64,000 bases of DNA, from contig DATAZU010000025.1 of NCBI GenBank assembly GCA_036271875.1, positions 1 to 64,000 of the forward strand. Reading direction: 5' to 3'. The translations under genes and the position numbers were made by a program. The stretch's first letter is position 1; every line of letters begins with the position of its first letter. The notes under the pieces are model-generated. The model was not told the DNA's origin and ran no database searches. It saw nothing but the letters and a program-made list of their open reading frames with translations. Shown piece after piece: positions 48,418 to 58,026 of the stretch. The stretch is from Galbitalea sp036271875. Lineage in GTDB: Bacteria > Actinomycetota > Actinomycetes > Actinomycetales > Microbacteriaceae.

Positions 48418-50472
48418 CTACGCCCCAACCGCAAGCAGGGCCGCCGACATCGACTCGATTGTCAACCGCGTCTCGTTGGCGGGAGTCGCGGCTCCCGCGA
48501 TGACGGCGACCGGGACATTCGCCTCCAGTGTTGCACTCTGCCCGGTCCAGTTGATCGCCCAGGTGAGCTCGCGGCCGTCCGCCGCGCGGGCGCGTCTGGT
48601 CACCAGACCCGGCGCCGCCTCGCTCCAGGCCACCGCGGTCTCCGGTCGTCCGCCAAGCAGCGCGACCATCGATGCGGCGGAGCGCTGATCCGCGCTCGCC
48701 CCGTACGCGAGCGAGGGGTAGCTTGAAACCAGCACAGCGGTCCCTTTTCCCTTGTTGTTCCTGGTGACCGCCGGACTCCCATCCGTAAATCGCCCGATCA
48801 CCGAGGCGCCGCCAACGCGCGTGGACTCCAGTTGCCAGGCAACAGCGATCTCTGAGCCGGCAATCGCAATACGTTCCCCTGCCCGCGGTGTCGTCGTTTC
48901 CACTTGCTCGACCCCGAATGTCTCGATGAGAGGACCCGACGGCACCACGGGTCGACGATGCCCGGTCTCGGTGTACTCGCCCGGGCCTGCCTCGCTGACG
49001 AGGTTCCCGCCACGGTCGACAAACGTCGCGAGTCGGGCGGTCAGCACATCCGAAGCGACAGATGGCATCGGCCAGTAGATTGCGCGGAGGTGACGAGGCA
49101 CCCCCGCGGCGGCGACAACGTCCTCGTGCAGGATCGTTACCGCAACATCGCGATCGGTCAGCATTCGATAGGCGCCCATGACGGCGTCTCGATAGAGATC
49201 CATGGTTCGATCGGTTGCGTAGGCATGCAGTGCCGTCTTTCTCGACACGAGCAGACCGACCTGCGCGGCCTCGGTACTGCGATCGACCAAGATCGGCATG
49301 GACGCGATCTCGGCGAACCTCGACACCGCCGCGACTCGACTCGTCAGCGATCCGTCCGGCGCACAGAGGCCGTACCCGGGACTCTCGGGACCGAGCAACT
49401 CGGGTCGCCACTGCCAGAACACGATGCCGGTCGCGCCCGCGGCAAGCGCGTTCCACATCCAGAGCGAGACGGTGTCCGGATGCGGTTGTCCCGTACTGCG
49501 AAGGCCATCGCGTCTGCCACGGCCGCCCTGGATTTCGGCTTGCCAGAATGGCTTGCCTCGCGCCGCATCCCGCGCGGTATCCAGGTTGAAGAGATGCTCG
49601 ACGTGATCATCGGCCATCAGCCAGGTCGGAAAGCTGGATGTTCCGAACGCGTCGACGGAGTCGGTCAGCGTGAACTCGTCAAGGGAATGCGTTGCGAGTT
49701 GGCCGGTAAATCCGCTCAATGCCACGTGGGTCATCACCGTTTTGGCGCTCCCGGCATCGCGCACGACCGATACCCGCCAATCAAGCCATGACCGTAGATT
49801 CTCGATCCAGAACTCACGCCAGTCCAGCATGTCGGGAACCGCCTCGTACACCCTGGGCGGCGCGACCTCAGACCAGTCGGAGAAACGCCGGGACCATGCC
49901 GCGTTCACGCCGTCGATGGTCTGATATTTCGCTTTCAGCCAGTTCAGGAATTTAGCAACGGACGCGTCGCAGTAGCAGAAGATGCGGTCCGGAAAATAGG
50001 AAGCGGGTTCGAGGTGCGGCTCGTTCCAGACGTCCCAGGTCGATAGCGCGGGATGACCGTCGAAACGCCGAACCAGTTCGGTAAGAAAATCGCCGGCAAC
50101 ATCGCGCACCTCCGCATTATCGAAGCACAGGCCCGGCCATCCCCCGCCGGGCGTGTTCATCGCCGCGGTCAGGTGAATCTCGCGGCCGTCCTGGTCGCGG
50201 TAACGAGCCTGCGGAGCCCGGCGCTCCAACCAGTACGGGGCATTCTCGATGATCGTGTTGATCACGACGTCGAGACCGAGCTCGCCCGCGAAGTCGAGGA
50301 GTTCGGCGAGATCCTCGAAGTCGTAGTGGCCCTCGCCCTGGTCTATCCAGCTCCAGCATCCCCAGAATTTCACCGTGTTCATGCCGGCCGATTTCATCCG
50401 CTCGAGATCCCGCCGCCAATCCTCGCGCGGCGGATTCGGCGGGCGATAGTACTGGGCGCCGAGTGTTGTCAT
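48418..50472 (-). CDS. Glycoside hydrolase family 42-like beta-galactosidase
   Basis: This 684-residue enzyme has a TIM barrel beginning GAQYYRPPNPPREDWRRDLE, the acid/base Glu in STWDVWNEPHLEP (near 147) and the nucleophile Glu in KPFWQAEIQGG (near 311), as in GH42. A trimerisation-like domain (about 390-600) and a C-terminal small domain follow. It should hydrolyse beta-galactosides or related glycosides inside the cell after import. ATG 50472 has GGGGGAG about seven bases upstream and overlaps the permease stop (ATGA). Confidence 0.93.
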   Translation of the reverse strand: MTTLGAQYYRPPNPPREDWRRDLERMKSAGMNTVKFWGCWSWIDQGEGHYDFEDLAELLDFAGELGLDVVINTIIENAPYWLERRAPQARYRDQDGREIHLTAAMNTPGGGWPGLCFDNAEVRDVAGDFLTELVRRFDGHPALSTWDVWNEPHLEPASYFPDRIFCYCDASVAKFLNWLKAKYQTIDGVNAAWSRRFSDWSEVAPPRVYEAVPDMLDWREFWIENLRSWLDWRVSVVRDAGSAKTVMTHVALSGFTGQLATHSLDEFTLTDSVDAFGTSSFPTWLMADDHVEHLFNLDTARDAARGKPFWQAEIQGGRGRRDGLRSTGQPHPDTVSLWMWNALAAGATGIVFWQWRPELLGPESPGYGLCAPDGSLTSRVAAVSRFAEIASMPILVDRSTEAAQVGLLVSRKTALHAYATDRTMDLYRDAVMGAYRMLTDRDVAVTILHEDVVAAAGVPRHLRAIYWPMPSVASDVLTARLATFVDRGGNLVSEAGPGEYTETGHRRPVVPSGPLIETFGVEQVETTTPRAGERIAIAGSEIAVAWQLESTRVGGASVIGRFTDGSPAVTRNNKGKGTAVLVSSYPSLAYGASADQRSAASMVALLGGRPETAVAWSEAAPGLVTRRARAADGRELTWAINWTGQSATLEANVPVAVIAGAATPANETRLTIESMSAALLAVGA

Positions 50473-51323
50473 CCTTTCACTCCCCCGAAGGTCAGACCCC
50501 GCACCAGGAAGCGCTGCGCGGCAAACCCGAGGATGAAGATCGGAATAATGGCCACAATCGCCGCCGCGGACGACCCGCCCCAATCGATCGATACCGATCC
50601 GATAAAGGAAGACACTCCAACCGGAACCGTTTCGGTGTCCTGGTTCGAAAGTACGAGGGCAAACAGGAACTCGTTCCACGAGAAGATCACGCACAGCACC
50701 GCGGTCGCCGCCATTCCCGGAGTGGTCAGCGGAACGGCAACGCGCCAGAACGCACCGAACCGTCCGGCGCCATCGACTAGTGCGGCCTCTTCGAGTTCGG
50801 GCGGCAGCTCCTCAAAAAACGATCGCATCAACCAGATGACAATGGGCAGGTTGAATGACGTGTGCGCCAGGATCAGGGATGCGTATGTGCCGGTGAGGTG
50901 CAACTGGTCAAACAGCACGAACATCGGCACGACGAGCGCAACAGCGGGCACCATCCGGCTGAACAAGATGAGGCGCGCCCACCACTCCCGGCCGCGAATC
51001 GGAAGACGAGCGAGCGCGTACGCGAACGGCACACCGAAGACGAGGGACAGTGCCGTACTACCGACGGCGACCACCACGCTGTTTCCCAGGTACTCCGCGA
51101 AGTTCAGTTCACCGAAGACCTTCGCGTAGTTCTGCAGGGTTGGCGTGAAGATCAGCTGCGGCGTGGACGTGAAGATCGCGGATGGCATCTTGAACGAGTT
51201 GATGGCAACCGTAACCACGGGCACCAGAACCCAAATCAGGAAGATCGCGATCACGACGTAACAGGCAATGACCCACGCGTCCCTCGGCCTGCGCTTCCGC
51301 TTCGCAACAGCGCTCGACGTCAT
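50469..51323 (-). CDS. Sugar ABC transporter permease (MalG/CUT1 type)
   Basis: This 284-residue permease has six helices, MPSAIFTSTPQLIFTPTLQN in the periplasmic loop typical of MalG-like subunits, and the EAA loop EELPPELEEAALVDGAGRFG, then AFWRVAVPLTTPG. ATG 51323 overlaps the stop of its partner (ATGA) and the GH42 start at the other end. With the MalF-type partner and the binding protein it makes a complete CUT1 importer lacking only its ATPase, usually supplied by a shared MsiK. Confidence 0.95.
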   Translation of the reverse strand: MTSSAVAKRKRRPRDAWVIACYVVIAIFLIWVLVPVVTVAINSFKMPSAIFTSTPQLIFTPTLQNYAKVFGELNFAEYLGNSVVVAVGSTALSLVFGVPFAYALARLPIRGREWWARLILFSRMVPAVALVVPMFVLFDQLHLTGTYASLILAHTSFNLPIVIWLMRSFFEELPPELEEAALVDGAGRFGAFWRVAVPLTTPGMAATAVLCVIFSWNEFLFALVLSNQDTETVPVGVSSFIGSVSIDWGGSSAAAIVAIIPIFILGFAAQRFLVRGLTFGGVKG

Positions 51324-52231
51324 TGGAACACCTCCCTTCTGCGGAGCAACCGCAAGTAGAACCCGGAAATGATGGCCACCGTCACGAGAATGAAAACTCC
51401 GAGTGCCATCGCGTAGCCCAGGTTGAAGAACGAAAATCCCGTCTGGTAGGTGTACAGGCCGATGGTCTCGGTCGAGATACCGGGCCCACCCCGGGTAAGC
51501 ACGAAGACGGTGTCGAAGATGCGATAGGTGTCCATCGTGCGAAACAGCAGGACCAGCAGGATCTGGGGTGCGATCCCCGGCAGCACGATTGACCGGAGGA
51601 TGCGCAGGCGTCCGGCGCCGTCGATTCGAGCTGCCTCGAACTGTTCCTCTGAAATTCCGAGCATCCCGGCGTGCAGGATGAGCACCACGAACGGCGTCCA
51701 CTGCCAGATGTCGACAAGCATCAGGGATGGCAGAGCGAGGTTCGAGCTGCCGAAGAAGGCCACTCCGCCGTTGATGCCAATGAGCGCGAGAACCTGACTC
51801 ACCAGACCAAACTGCGGGTCAAGCATGTAGCGCCAGATCAGCGCCGTGATAACCGGTGCGATGATCATCGGCAACAGGATCAGCGAGTTGGCAAGTCGGC
51901 GGCCCTTTGTCAGATCGAACAGGGCGCTCGCAATGATGAATCCCAGGACCAGTTCAACGCCAACGCTGCCGACCACATAGAGGAGGGTGTTGCCAACCGC
52001 GTTGAGCACTTTCGGATCGGTGAACAGCTGAACGTAGTTCGAAAGGCCAGTGAACGCCTTCCCGCTGTTGATGTCGGTGATCTGCCACTTGTAAAGCGAG
52101 AGCACGATCGAGTAGATCAGCGGGCCGAAGATCAGTGCCGCGAGGAGAACGGCGGGCACAGCGATCATCGCTCGCCCGAGGCGACGGCCGCCGCGATCCC
52201 AGCTTGATCGCGAGCGATAGGTGGTCGTCAT
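51320..52231 (-). CDS. Sugar ABC transporter permease (MalF/CUT1 type)
   Basis: This 303-residue permease has six helices and the EAA loop SEEQFEAARIDGAGRLRILR, then SIVLPGIAPQILL. Preceding it is WQWTPFVVLILHAGMLG, the MalF-like signature. GGGAG lies a few bases before ATG 52231. It follows the binding-protein gene after 79 bp that contain a strong stem-loop, probably lowering permease expression relative to the binding protein. Confidence 0.95.
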   Translation of the reverse strand: MTTTYRSRSSWDRGGRRLGRAMIAVPAVLLAALIFGPLIYSIVLSLYKWQITDINSGKAFTGLSNYVQLFTDPKVLNAVGNTLLYVVGSVGVELVLGFIIASALFDLTKGRRLANSLILLPMIIAPVITALIWRYMLDPQFGLVSQVLALIGINGGVAFFGSSNLALPSLMLVDIWQWTPFVVLILHAGMLGISEEQFEAARIDGAGRLRILRSIVLPGIAPQILLVLLFRTMDTYRIFDTVFVLTRGGPGISTETIGLYTYQTGFSFFNLGYAMALGVFILVTVAIISGFYLRLLRRREVFQ

Positions 52232-52251
52232 TGGTTCTCCCGGGAGTTGGT

Positions 52252-52284
52252 GGGGAACGGCCGCGTGACCCGCGACCGCTCCCC
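52252..52284 (-). promoter_or_regulatory. Stem-loop between binding-protein and permease genes
   Basis: GGGGAACGGCCGCG (52252-52265) pairs with CGCGACCGCTCCCC (52271-52284) over 14 positions with two mismatches and a five-base loop. Such a hairpin after the binding-protein gene usually sets a higher level of binding protein than permease by partial termination or mRNA protection; that role is inferred. Confidence 0.55.
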
Positions 52285-52310
52285 GTGGTGTTACTTTGCG
52301 CGAAAGCGGG

Positions 52311-53654
52311 TCAACCCGCGAGCGCCTTTAGTGCCGTGTGCATTGCCGCGACACCCTGCGCCACCGTGAGCTTGCCTTGAATGGCCTGCTCGACGGCAAC
52401 TTCGATATTTGTCTGGATGCCCGGCCAGGCCGCGAGCGAAGGCTGCGGATTGGCATTTGATAGCGCGCTATTGACCGCAGGCAGGAACGGCAGCTTCGAC
52501 GTCACATCCTTGTCCGTGTAGAAGGACTTGGTTGCGCCGAGCGTGCTTGCCGCGAGCGCGACCTTCGCCTGCTGCTCGGTGTCCGTGTAGTACTGCAGGA
52601 ACGAGTACGCCGCATCCTTGTTCTTGGAGGTGGCCGCGATGCACCAGTCCCAGTAGATGAGCTCGCCGCCGGGCTTGTTGGCCGTGAACTCGATCGGAAC
52701 GTATGCCCACTTGCCGACGGTTGTCGACTTCGACGGGTCCTCAAGCGCCGACAGCGACGGCGTCGTATCAACGACCATCGCCGCCTTACCCTGCGCGGCA
52801 ACCGTTGCCGCGTCATCAACCGCCATGTTCAACAGTCCCGTCGGCGCGTACTTGGCCGCCTTGGTGTAGAAATCGAGCGCCTTGGTTGCCGCCTGGTCGT
52901 TGAGGGTGTCCTTGGTGCCGGCAGCGTTGTACCACCAGTTGCCCTGAGCGGTCAGCAACGAGCTGAAGACATCCGACACGGCACCGGTTGCCTTACCCGG
53001 CATGACGATTCCGGACACACCGTTCTTGCCATTGAGAATGGCTGCGTCCTTGATGATGTCTGAGGTCGTCTTGGGTGCTGACAGCCCGGCGGCCTGGAAC
53101 AGGTCCGTGCGGTAGCCAACCACAATGGTGGATACGAAATCGGGAAGGCAGTACTGCGTTCCCTTATATGCGCCCTGGGACAGGACCGATGGCAGATACG
53201 ACGCGGCAGAGAATCCGGATGGGTTCCGCTTTGGATCAGCGAGGTCCTTGGAGATCGGCGCGAGGTATCCGGCCTTGGCAAATTCGCCGAACCAACTCGG
53301 GTGAACATAGAGGATGTCATAGTCGGAGTTGCCGGACGACAGGGTAAGCGCCTGCTTGTCGTGCAGGTTCTCGTACGGCACGGCCGAGATGGTGAGCTTT
53401 CCGCCGGTGGCCTTGTTCCAGGCCGTCGCAGCGGCCTGCTGCCCGGACGTCCACGGGTCGCCCGCCCAGCGCGAGAGAGTCAGGTCCTCGCCCTTGAAGG
53501 TTCCGAACGGACCGCCGGCAGCCTTGGGCTTGGTGTCCGGGTTGGCCCCGGACGTCGTTCCACCCGAGGTACTGCAGGATGTCAACAGCAATGCGCCAAT
53601 GCTCAGCGCAGCTGCCATGAGGACAATTCGTCCTCGTCGCTGTGTTGCAAACAT
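52311..53654 (-). CDS. Sugar ABC transporter substrate-binding lipoprotein
   Basis: This 447-residue lipoprotein has lipobox LTSC (Cys27). The mature protein has the family 1 binding-protein layout with an opening strand LTLSRWAGDPWTSGQQAAAT, YDILYVHPSWFGEFAKAGYL for the cleft, and conserved C-terminal hydrophobic strands. ATG 53654 has AAGGAGAG about five bases upstream. It is separated from the dehydrogenase genes by 62 bp containing a small hairpin. The likely ligand is a glycoside processed by the GH42 enzyme and dehydrogenases. Confidence 0.92.
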   Translation of the reverse strand: MFATQRRGRIVLMAAALSIGALLLTSCSTSGGTTSGANPDTKPKAAGGPFGTFKGEDLTLSRWAGDPWTSGQQAAATAWNKATGGKLTISAVPYENLHDKQALTLSSGNSDYDILYVHPSWFGEFAKAGYLAPISKDLADPKRNPSGFSAASYLPSVLSQGAYKGTQYCLPDFVSTIVVGYRTDLFQAAGLSAPKTTSDIIKDAAILNGKNGVSGIVMPGKATGAVSDVFSSLLTAQGNWWYNAAGTKDTLNDQAATKALDFYTKAAKYAPTGLLNMAVDDAATVAAQGKAAMVVDTTPSLSALEDPSKSTTVGKWAYVPIEFTANKPGGELIYWDWCIAATSKNKDAAYSFLQYYTDTEQQAKVALAASTLGATKSFYTDKDVTSKLPFLPAVNSALSNANPQPSLAAWPGIQTNIEVAVEQAIQGKLTVAQGVAAMHTALKALAG

Positions 53655-53680
53655 TTCTCTCCTTTGAGGTACACGCAAGA

Positions 53681-53699
53681 CCTGCACACCCTGTGCGGG
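53681..53699 (-). promoter_or_regulatory. Small hairpin between dehydrogenase and transporter genes
   Basis: CCTGCACA (53681-53688) pairs with TGTGCGGG (53692-53699) over eight base pairs (one G-U) around a three-base loop. It lies between the last dehydrogenase gene and the binding-protein gene and could act as a processing or attenuation signal in a single long operon. Confidence 0.4.
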
Positions 53700-53716
53700 T
53701 CCGAGACTAGCCGCAG

Positions 53717-54811
53717 CTAGGAAGCGATCGGTGTCGCAGCTCCTCCTTTCTCGGCCGATTCGTAGCCGGCCCTGATCACCCGAAGACAGGCGACGCCGTC
53801 ATCGAGGGTTGGGCCGAAAGGCATGAGGTCGTGCTGCACGTGATCGAGGTAGGACGCGACCTCGCGCTTGTAGTGGTGGACGTGCGGTGCCCACCCCGAA
53901 TAATCGTGCGGTTCGGTGGTCGCCGGTTCGATGTGTGGCACCGTCCACCCTCGCCAGAGCTCATCGTCGTTGCCGCGAAATACCTCGACCTGGGGAAACG
54001 GATCGGTCGCCCGCATGATGAGCGTGCCCTCGGTCCCATAGATCTCGAGAGCGTTGCGCATCTTGATATCGACGTTCATGCTCCAGGCTGTCGTAATCTC
54101 GCCCAGAGCCCCGTTCTCGTAGCGGACAATGGCAACCGCAATGTCCTCATCGGCGATTTCTGGCTTGTTGCGGTTCGCGATGAAGGCGGAGATCTCGCGA
54201 ATATCACCCACCATCCACCGCAGCAGGTCGATGCCGTGAGAGCCCTCGTCTATCCACGCGCCGCCGCCACCAAGGGCGGGGTCCTGCATCCACTCCACCA
54301 TGTCCGGCGGGCATCCGATCTCGGCAATGCCGGCGAGGCCGATGATGCTGCGGGTAAACAGCACGGTTCCGAGCACGCCACTGTCGACGATCGCCTTGGC
54401 GCGATCGGCTTCCTTGCTGAAGCGACTGACGAACGCGGCAGTGCCCTGGACACCGGCTCGATGCACCGCTTCGGCCATCCGCTCGGCATCTTCGGTGCGC
54501 GTGGCAATCGGCTTCTCGCAGAAGACGTGTTTGCCGGACTCGGCGACCGCGATGACCTGATCGACGTGCACCGAGTTCTCGGAGTGAACCATCACGAGGT
54601 CGATGTCGTTTCGTGCCACCAGCTCGCGCCAATCGGTGGTGAAGAACTCGACCCCCCATCGGTCCGCCGCCGCCCGACCTCGAGCTTCATTATCGTCGGC
54701 GATGGCAACGATGGTCGCGCCAGGGATCTCGCTGATTGCTTTGGCTCGAAACTCGGCGTGGACGTGGGCCCAGCTGATCATCCCGATGCGAACTTCTTTC
54801 GACGTGGTCAT
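53717..54811 (-). CDS. Gfo/Idh/MocA-family oxidoreductase 1
   Basis: This 364-residue NAD(P)-dependent dehydrogenase has a Rossmann domain (about 1-125) with FCEKPIATRTEDAERM (the EKP signature with catalytic Lys) and a C-terminal domain with AWIDEGSHGIDLLRWM (the D-x-x-x-H catalytic pattern). The dinucleotide loop reads RIGMISWAHVHAEF instead of G-x-G-x-x-G, so cofactor contacts are atypical. It is the last of four overlapping dehydrogenase genes (ATGA with the next). It probably oxidises a sugar C-OH, for example C3. Confidence 0.92.
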   Translation of the reverse strand: MTTSKEVRIGMISWAHVHAEFRAKAISEIPGATIVAIADDNEARGRAAADRWGVEFFTTDWRELVARNDIDLVMVHSENSVHVDQVIAVAESGKHVFCEKPIATRTEDAERMAEAVHRAGVQGTAAFVSRFSKEADRAKAIVDSGVLGTVLFTRSIIGLAGIAEIGCPPDMVEWMQDPALGGGGAWIDEGSHGIDLLRWMVGDIREISAFIANRNKPEIADEDIAVAIVRYENGALGEITTAWSMNVDIKMRNALEIYGTEGTLIMRATDPFPQVEVFRGNDDELWRGWTVPHIEPATTEPHDYSGWAPHVHHYKREVASYLDHVQHDLMPFGPTLDDGVACLRVIRAGYESAEKGGAATPIAS

Positions 54812-55863
54812 GCGGAGGCTCCCGAGAGTGATGTGATGTCGGCTGGCTGGTTGACAGCGGTGCGTTGGCCCGTCTCCGCCGCTCGCATGGCCGCATCCAC
54901 AACCTCGAGAACCGCAAGACCCACCTCGCCGTCCGAGCGGGACGGAACGCCAGCGTTCCGTGCGTCGAGAAAGTGCTCGAGCATTGCAAGATGCCCGTCG
55001 GCGATCAGTCCCGGAATGGGCAGCGGGTACGACCAACCCTCGGCGGCCTCCGCGGAACCCGTTGTGCTGACCACCGAAATCGGTTGCCGATAGAGGTTGT
55101 CGATGAGAATGCGGCCCTCGGTGCCGATAATTTCGAACCGTGAATCCATCGCGCCGGCGAGGGTCCAGCTGTCTTCGCACAGCCCGATCACACCGTTGGC
55201 GAACCTCAGGCTGAGAACGGCGGTGTCCTCCGCTCGCGTCCGCGTGTTCCAGACGAATGTGCCCGTCTCTGCCGACACGGTTGCCACAGCGGCATCGGCA
55301 AAGAATCGACAGAACTCGATGCTGTGCACGGCCATGTCGAGCACGGCACCGCCGCCGCTGAGCTTCTCGTCGAAGAACCAGTCGGAGTGAGGCTTACCGA
55401 TACCCTCGCTGGCCTTGACGCGAAATACCCGACCAATGTGGCCGGCATCGACGAGCTTCTTGGCTTCCTGCACCGCGGGGATGAACGGAACGTTCTCGGC
55501 GTAGAACAGGCGGGTCCCCGCGGCCGCAACGTCGGTAAGCATCTGACGAGCCTCAGCGACATTGCGACCGAGAGGCTTGATGCAGATCACATCCTTGCCC
55601 GCCCTCGCCGCCAGGCGCACTGCCTCCGCGTGAACGAACGGAGGCGCGACGATATCGATGACGTCAACGTCGGGATCGGAGATCGCCAGCGCCAGGTCCG
55701 CAGAAAACCTGGGGATGCCGAAACGCTCGGCCGCGGCGCGTGCGGAACTCTCGGTTGCGGCTACCACGCTGACGACAGTGACGTCCGGCATCATCGCGAA
55801 CGCCGGGAGGTGCATGGTGGTAGCCCAGAATCCGGCCCCAACAACGCAGACGCGAGTCGTCAT
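54808..55863 (-). CDS. Gfo/Idh/MocA-family oxidoreductase 2
   Basis: This 351-residue dehydrogenase has the canonical loop CVVGAGFWATTMHLPAF, ICIKPLGRNVAEARQM at the EKP site (Ile-Lys-Pro, so Glu is replaced but Lys kept) and AVLDMAVHSIEFCRFF with D-x-x-x-H. It overlaps both neighbours by four bases. The two-domain length is normal for the family. It presumably works on the same substrate family as its siblings, perhaps in reverse (reducing a 3-keto product) or on a different position. Confidence 0.92.
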   Translation of the reverse strand: MTTRVCVVGAGFWATTMHLPAFAMMPDVTVVSVVAATESSARAAAERFGIPRFSADLALAISDPDVDVIDIVAPPFVHAEAVRLAARAGKDVICIKPLGRNVAEARQMLTDVAAAGTRLFYAENVPFIPAVQEAKKLVDAGHIGRVFRVKASEGIGKPHSDWFFDEKLSGGGAVLDMAVHSIEFCRFFADAAVATVSAETGTFVWNTRTRAEDTAVLSLRFANGVIGLCEDSWTLAGAMDSRFEIIGTEGRILIDNLYRQPISVVSTTGSAEAAEGWSYPLPIPGLIADGHLAMLEHFLDARNAGVPSRSDGEVGLAVLEVVDAAMRAAETGQRTAVNQPADITSLSGASA

Positions 55864-56885
55864 TGTCTCAACTCCACCGTGTGTTGTTCGTCGAGCGATT
55901 GCTGGGCAGCCAGCATCAGCTCGAGAGCACTCCGCGCCTCAGCGGCGCTGGCCGCGATGCTGCCGTCCGCTCGTCCGAGGATTCGGTCGACAAAGTACTG
56001 TTGTTCGCCCGCATAGCCGTAGTCCCAGAGCAGATCCGGATACTGCCAGCCGGCGTCGTCGCGATCCTTGTCCGAGATGTGGAAGTTGAGCGCCTGATGC
56101 ACCAGGTCGACGGTCGCGCTCCCGTCATTTCCATAGACATCGAGCGTGAAGTTGCCCCTTCCAGCGGTCCATGACACATACATGCTCGACACGACACCGC
56201 TGGTGTGGCGAACGGTGACGACGGCGTTGTCCGGGCTTCCGAACTTCTTGGCGCCGTCGAGCTTGTACGCTCCGCCCTCTGTCGTGACTCGTTCAGCGGG
56301 GCCGAATAGCCACAGCACCAGGTCGCCGAAGTGGACGAGCGTATCCAGGATGACCCCGCCGCCGTTCTTCGGCTCGTAGAACCAGTCGTTCGACGGCTCC
56401 CAACCGAATACGGCCGCCTGCGCGGCGATGAGCGAGCCGAGTTCGCCCGCAACGAGTCGGTCGTGCAGCTGCGGGATCGGCGGCGTGAAGCGGAGCATGA
56501 ATCCGAACTGCAGGACGCGATCGCTCGCGTTCGCCGCCGCCACGACCCTGTCCGCGTCCGGAAGGGTGAGCGCAATCGGCTTTTGGCAGAACACGTGCTT
56601 GCCCGCTTCCAGCGCCTGAACGGCTTGCTCCGCGTGAAGGAAGTTTGGCGTTGCCAGAAGCACCGCGTCGATCGAGTCGTCGGCGAGAATGTCCCCGAAG
56701 GTCGGGCTCAGCGCATAACCGTGCTCGTGACTCATGCGCTCCGCGGCCGACAGGATCGGGTCGGTAACGGCAACGATCTGTCCGCGGGCGATCCGCTGAT
56801 AGGCGGCCGCGTGGACCTGCGCGATCCTCCCCGCGCCGATGAGACCAACACGAACTGTCTCGAGAGTCGTAGTTGTGTCGGTCAC
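55860..56885 (-). CDS. Gfo/Idh/MocA-family oxidoreductase 3
   Basis: This 341-residue dehydrogenase has the loop VGLIGAGRIAQVHAAAYQRI (canonical G-x-G-x-x-x-x-H), VFCQKPIALTLPDAD at the EKP site (Gln-Lys-Pro) and VILDTLVHFGDLVLWLFGPA with D-x-x-x-H. It resembles inositol-2-dehydrogenase-type members most closely. The start is GTG 56885, overlapping the stop of the upstream gene. It is the third gene of the dehydrogenase set. Confidence 0.93.
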   Translation of the reverse strand: MTDTTTTLETVRVGLIGAGRIAQVHAAAYQRIARGQIVAVTDPILSAAERMSHEHGYALSPTFGDILADDSIDAVLLATPNFLHAEQAVQALEAGKHVFCQKPIALTLPDADRVVAAANASDRVLQFGFMLRFTPPIPQLHDRLVAGELGSLIAAQAAVFGWEPSNDWFYEPKNGGGVILDTLVHFGDLVLWLFGPAERVTTEGGAYKLDGAKKFGSPDNAVVTVRHTSGVVSSMYVSWTAGRGNFTLDVYGNDGSATVDLVHQALNFHISDKDRDDAGWQYPDLLWDYGYAGEQQYFVDRILGRADGSIAASAAEARSALELMLAAQQSLDEQHTVELRQ

Positions 56886-57955
56886 GCTCGTGTCTCCTTG
56901 GGTGCAAACGGAAAGGTCACGCGTGCCCCGAGTCGGTCTGATTCGTAGGCGGCGAGAATCATTTCGAGGGCTGCGCGCCCGTCAACCGCGTTCGGGACGG
57001 GCTCGGTGTCGGTACGGACGGCACGCTCAAACTCGACGAGCAGGTCGCGATAGCACGCGTCGTATCGTTCCTCGCCGACCAGGTCGACGTAGGTGCGTTG
57101 CCTCCACGGATCCTCGGTTCCCTGAATCTCGTATTGCGGACTCTTTTGATAGTGGAGTTCGATCTCGCCCTTGGTGCCGCTGAGCGATGCGTGGTCCGGG
57201 CTCGAAAGTGGACCGAAATAGTCGGCGGCGTGCCAGGTGCTCTCGACCGTCACGATCGCGCCATTGGCAAGCGTGTATGTTGCGATGCCGTAGTCCTCGA
57301 CTCCGAGAGCCTTGTAGGTGAGTGACCCGATGGTCGCAACCACGCTTGTGGCATCGCTTCCGAAGAACCAGCGGAAGAAGTCGGTGAAGTGCACCCCGTG
57401 GTCGATGAAGCCACCGCCACCGTTTCGGATGGGATCCGCATACCAACCCTGCTCCCGGGTGTTGGGGTTGTCCGTAATCGCGGCGACGGGAAACCGGATC
57501 GAATAGAACCCGGAGACGAGTTCACCGACGGCGCCGGCATCCACCGCTTCCTTTACCTGCCGGTAGGCCGGCAGGTAACGCAGCAGGTAGGCGAGCATGA
57601 CCTTCACCGTTTTGCCTGCTTCGACGATTCGATCGGCGTCCGCCATCGTGGTTGCTATCGGTTTGTCCAGCAGCACGGGCTTGCCGGCCGCCGCAGCGAG
57701 TTCGACATGCTCGGCGTGGATGGAGCTGTATGACGTGATGATGAGCGCATCCACGTCGTCGCGGTTGATGAGTTCGGCATAGTCGGTCGTGTAGCTGCAG
57801 CCGTACTCATCGGCAAACTGTTTTGCGAGATCTTCACGCTCATCGGCCACGCCGACCAGAGTCAGTCCCCCGATACCACGCCGCATTTCGTTCGCGAACG
57901 GATAGGCATGATAGTGATTGTGCAAACCGACGATGCCGATTCGGATGTCTGCCAC
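56882..57955 (-). CDS. Gfo/Idh/MocA-family oxidoreductase 4 (first gene of operon)
   Basis: This dehydrogenase of about 357 residues has an atypical dinucleotide loop IGIVGLHNHYHAYPF, LLDKPIATTMADAD (Asp-Lys-Pro at the EKP site) and GFIDHGVHFTDFFRWFFGSD with D-x-x-x-H. Two starts are possible: ATG 57967 without a clear Shine-Dalgarno, or GTG 57955 with GGAG eight bases upstream; the latter is listed. It is the promoter-proximal gene and faces the LacI gene across 157-169 bp with three operator sites. Confidence 0.9.
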   Translation of the reverse strand: MADIRIGIVGLHNHYHAYPFANEMRRGIGGLTLVGVADEREDLAKQFADEYGCSYTTDYAELINRDDVDALIITSYSSIHAEHVELAAAAGKPVLLDKPIATTMADADRIVEAGKTVKVMLAYLLRYLPAYRQVKEAVDAGAVGELVSGFYSIRFPVAAITDNPNTREQGWYADPIRNGGGGFIDHGVHFTDFFRWFFGSDATSVVATIGSLTYKALGVEDYGIATYTLANGAIVTVESTWHAADYFGPLSSPDHASLSGTKGEIELHYQKSPQYEIQGTEDPWRQRTYVDLVGEERYDACYRDLLVEFERAVRTDTEPVPNAVDGRAALEMILAAYESDRLGARVTFPFAPKETRA

Positions 57956-58026
57956 GTAGTGCTCCATTTACTTGCTATGCGGCCGCAACTCGACGTTGAG
58001 CCCTCGAAAATTAACTGTCAGAACGG

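Noticed and set aside
48418..50472. Longer start for the GH42 gene (open frame to 50694)
   Set aside because: The extra residues are the shadow of the overlapping permease gene; ATG 50472 has a good Shine-Dalgarno and a family-like start.
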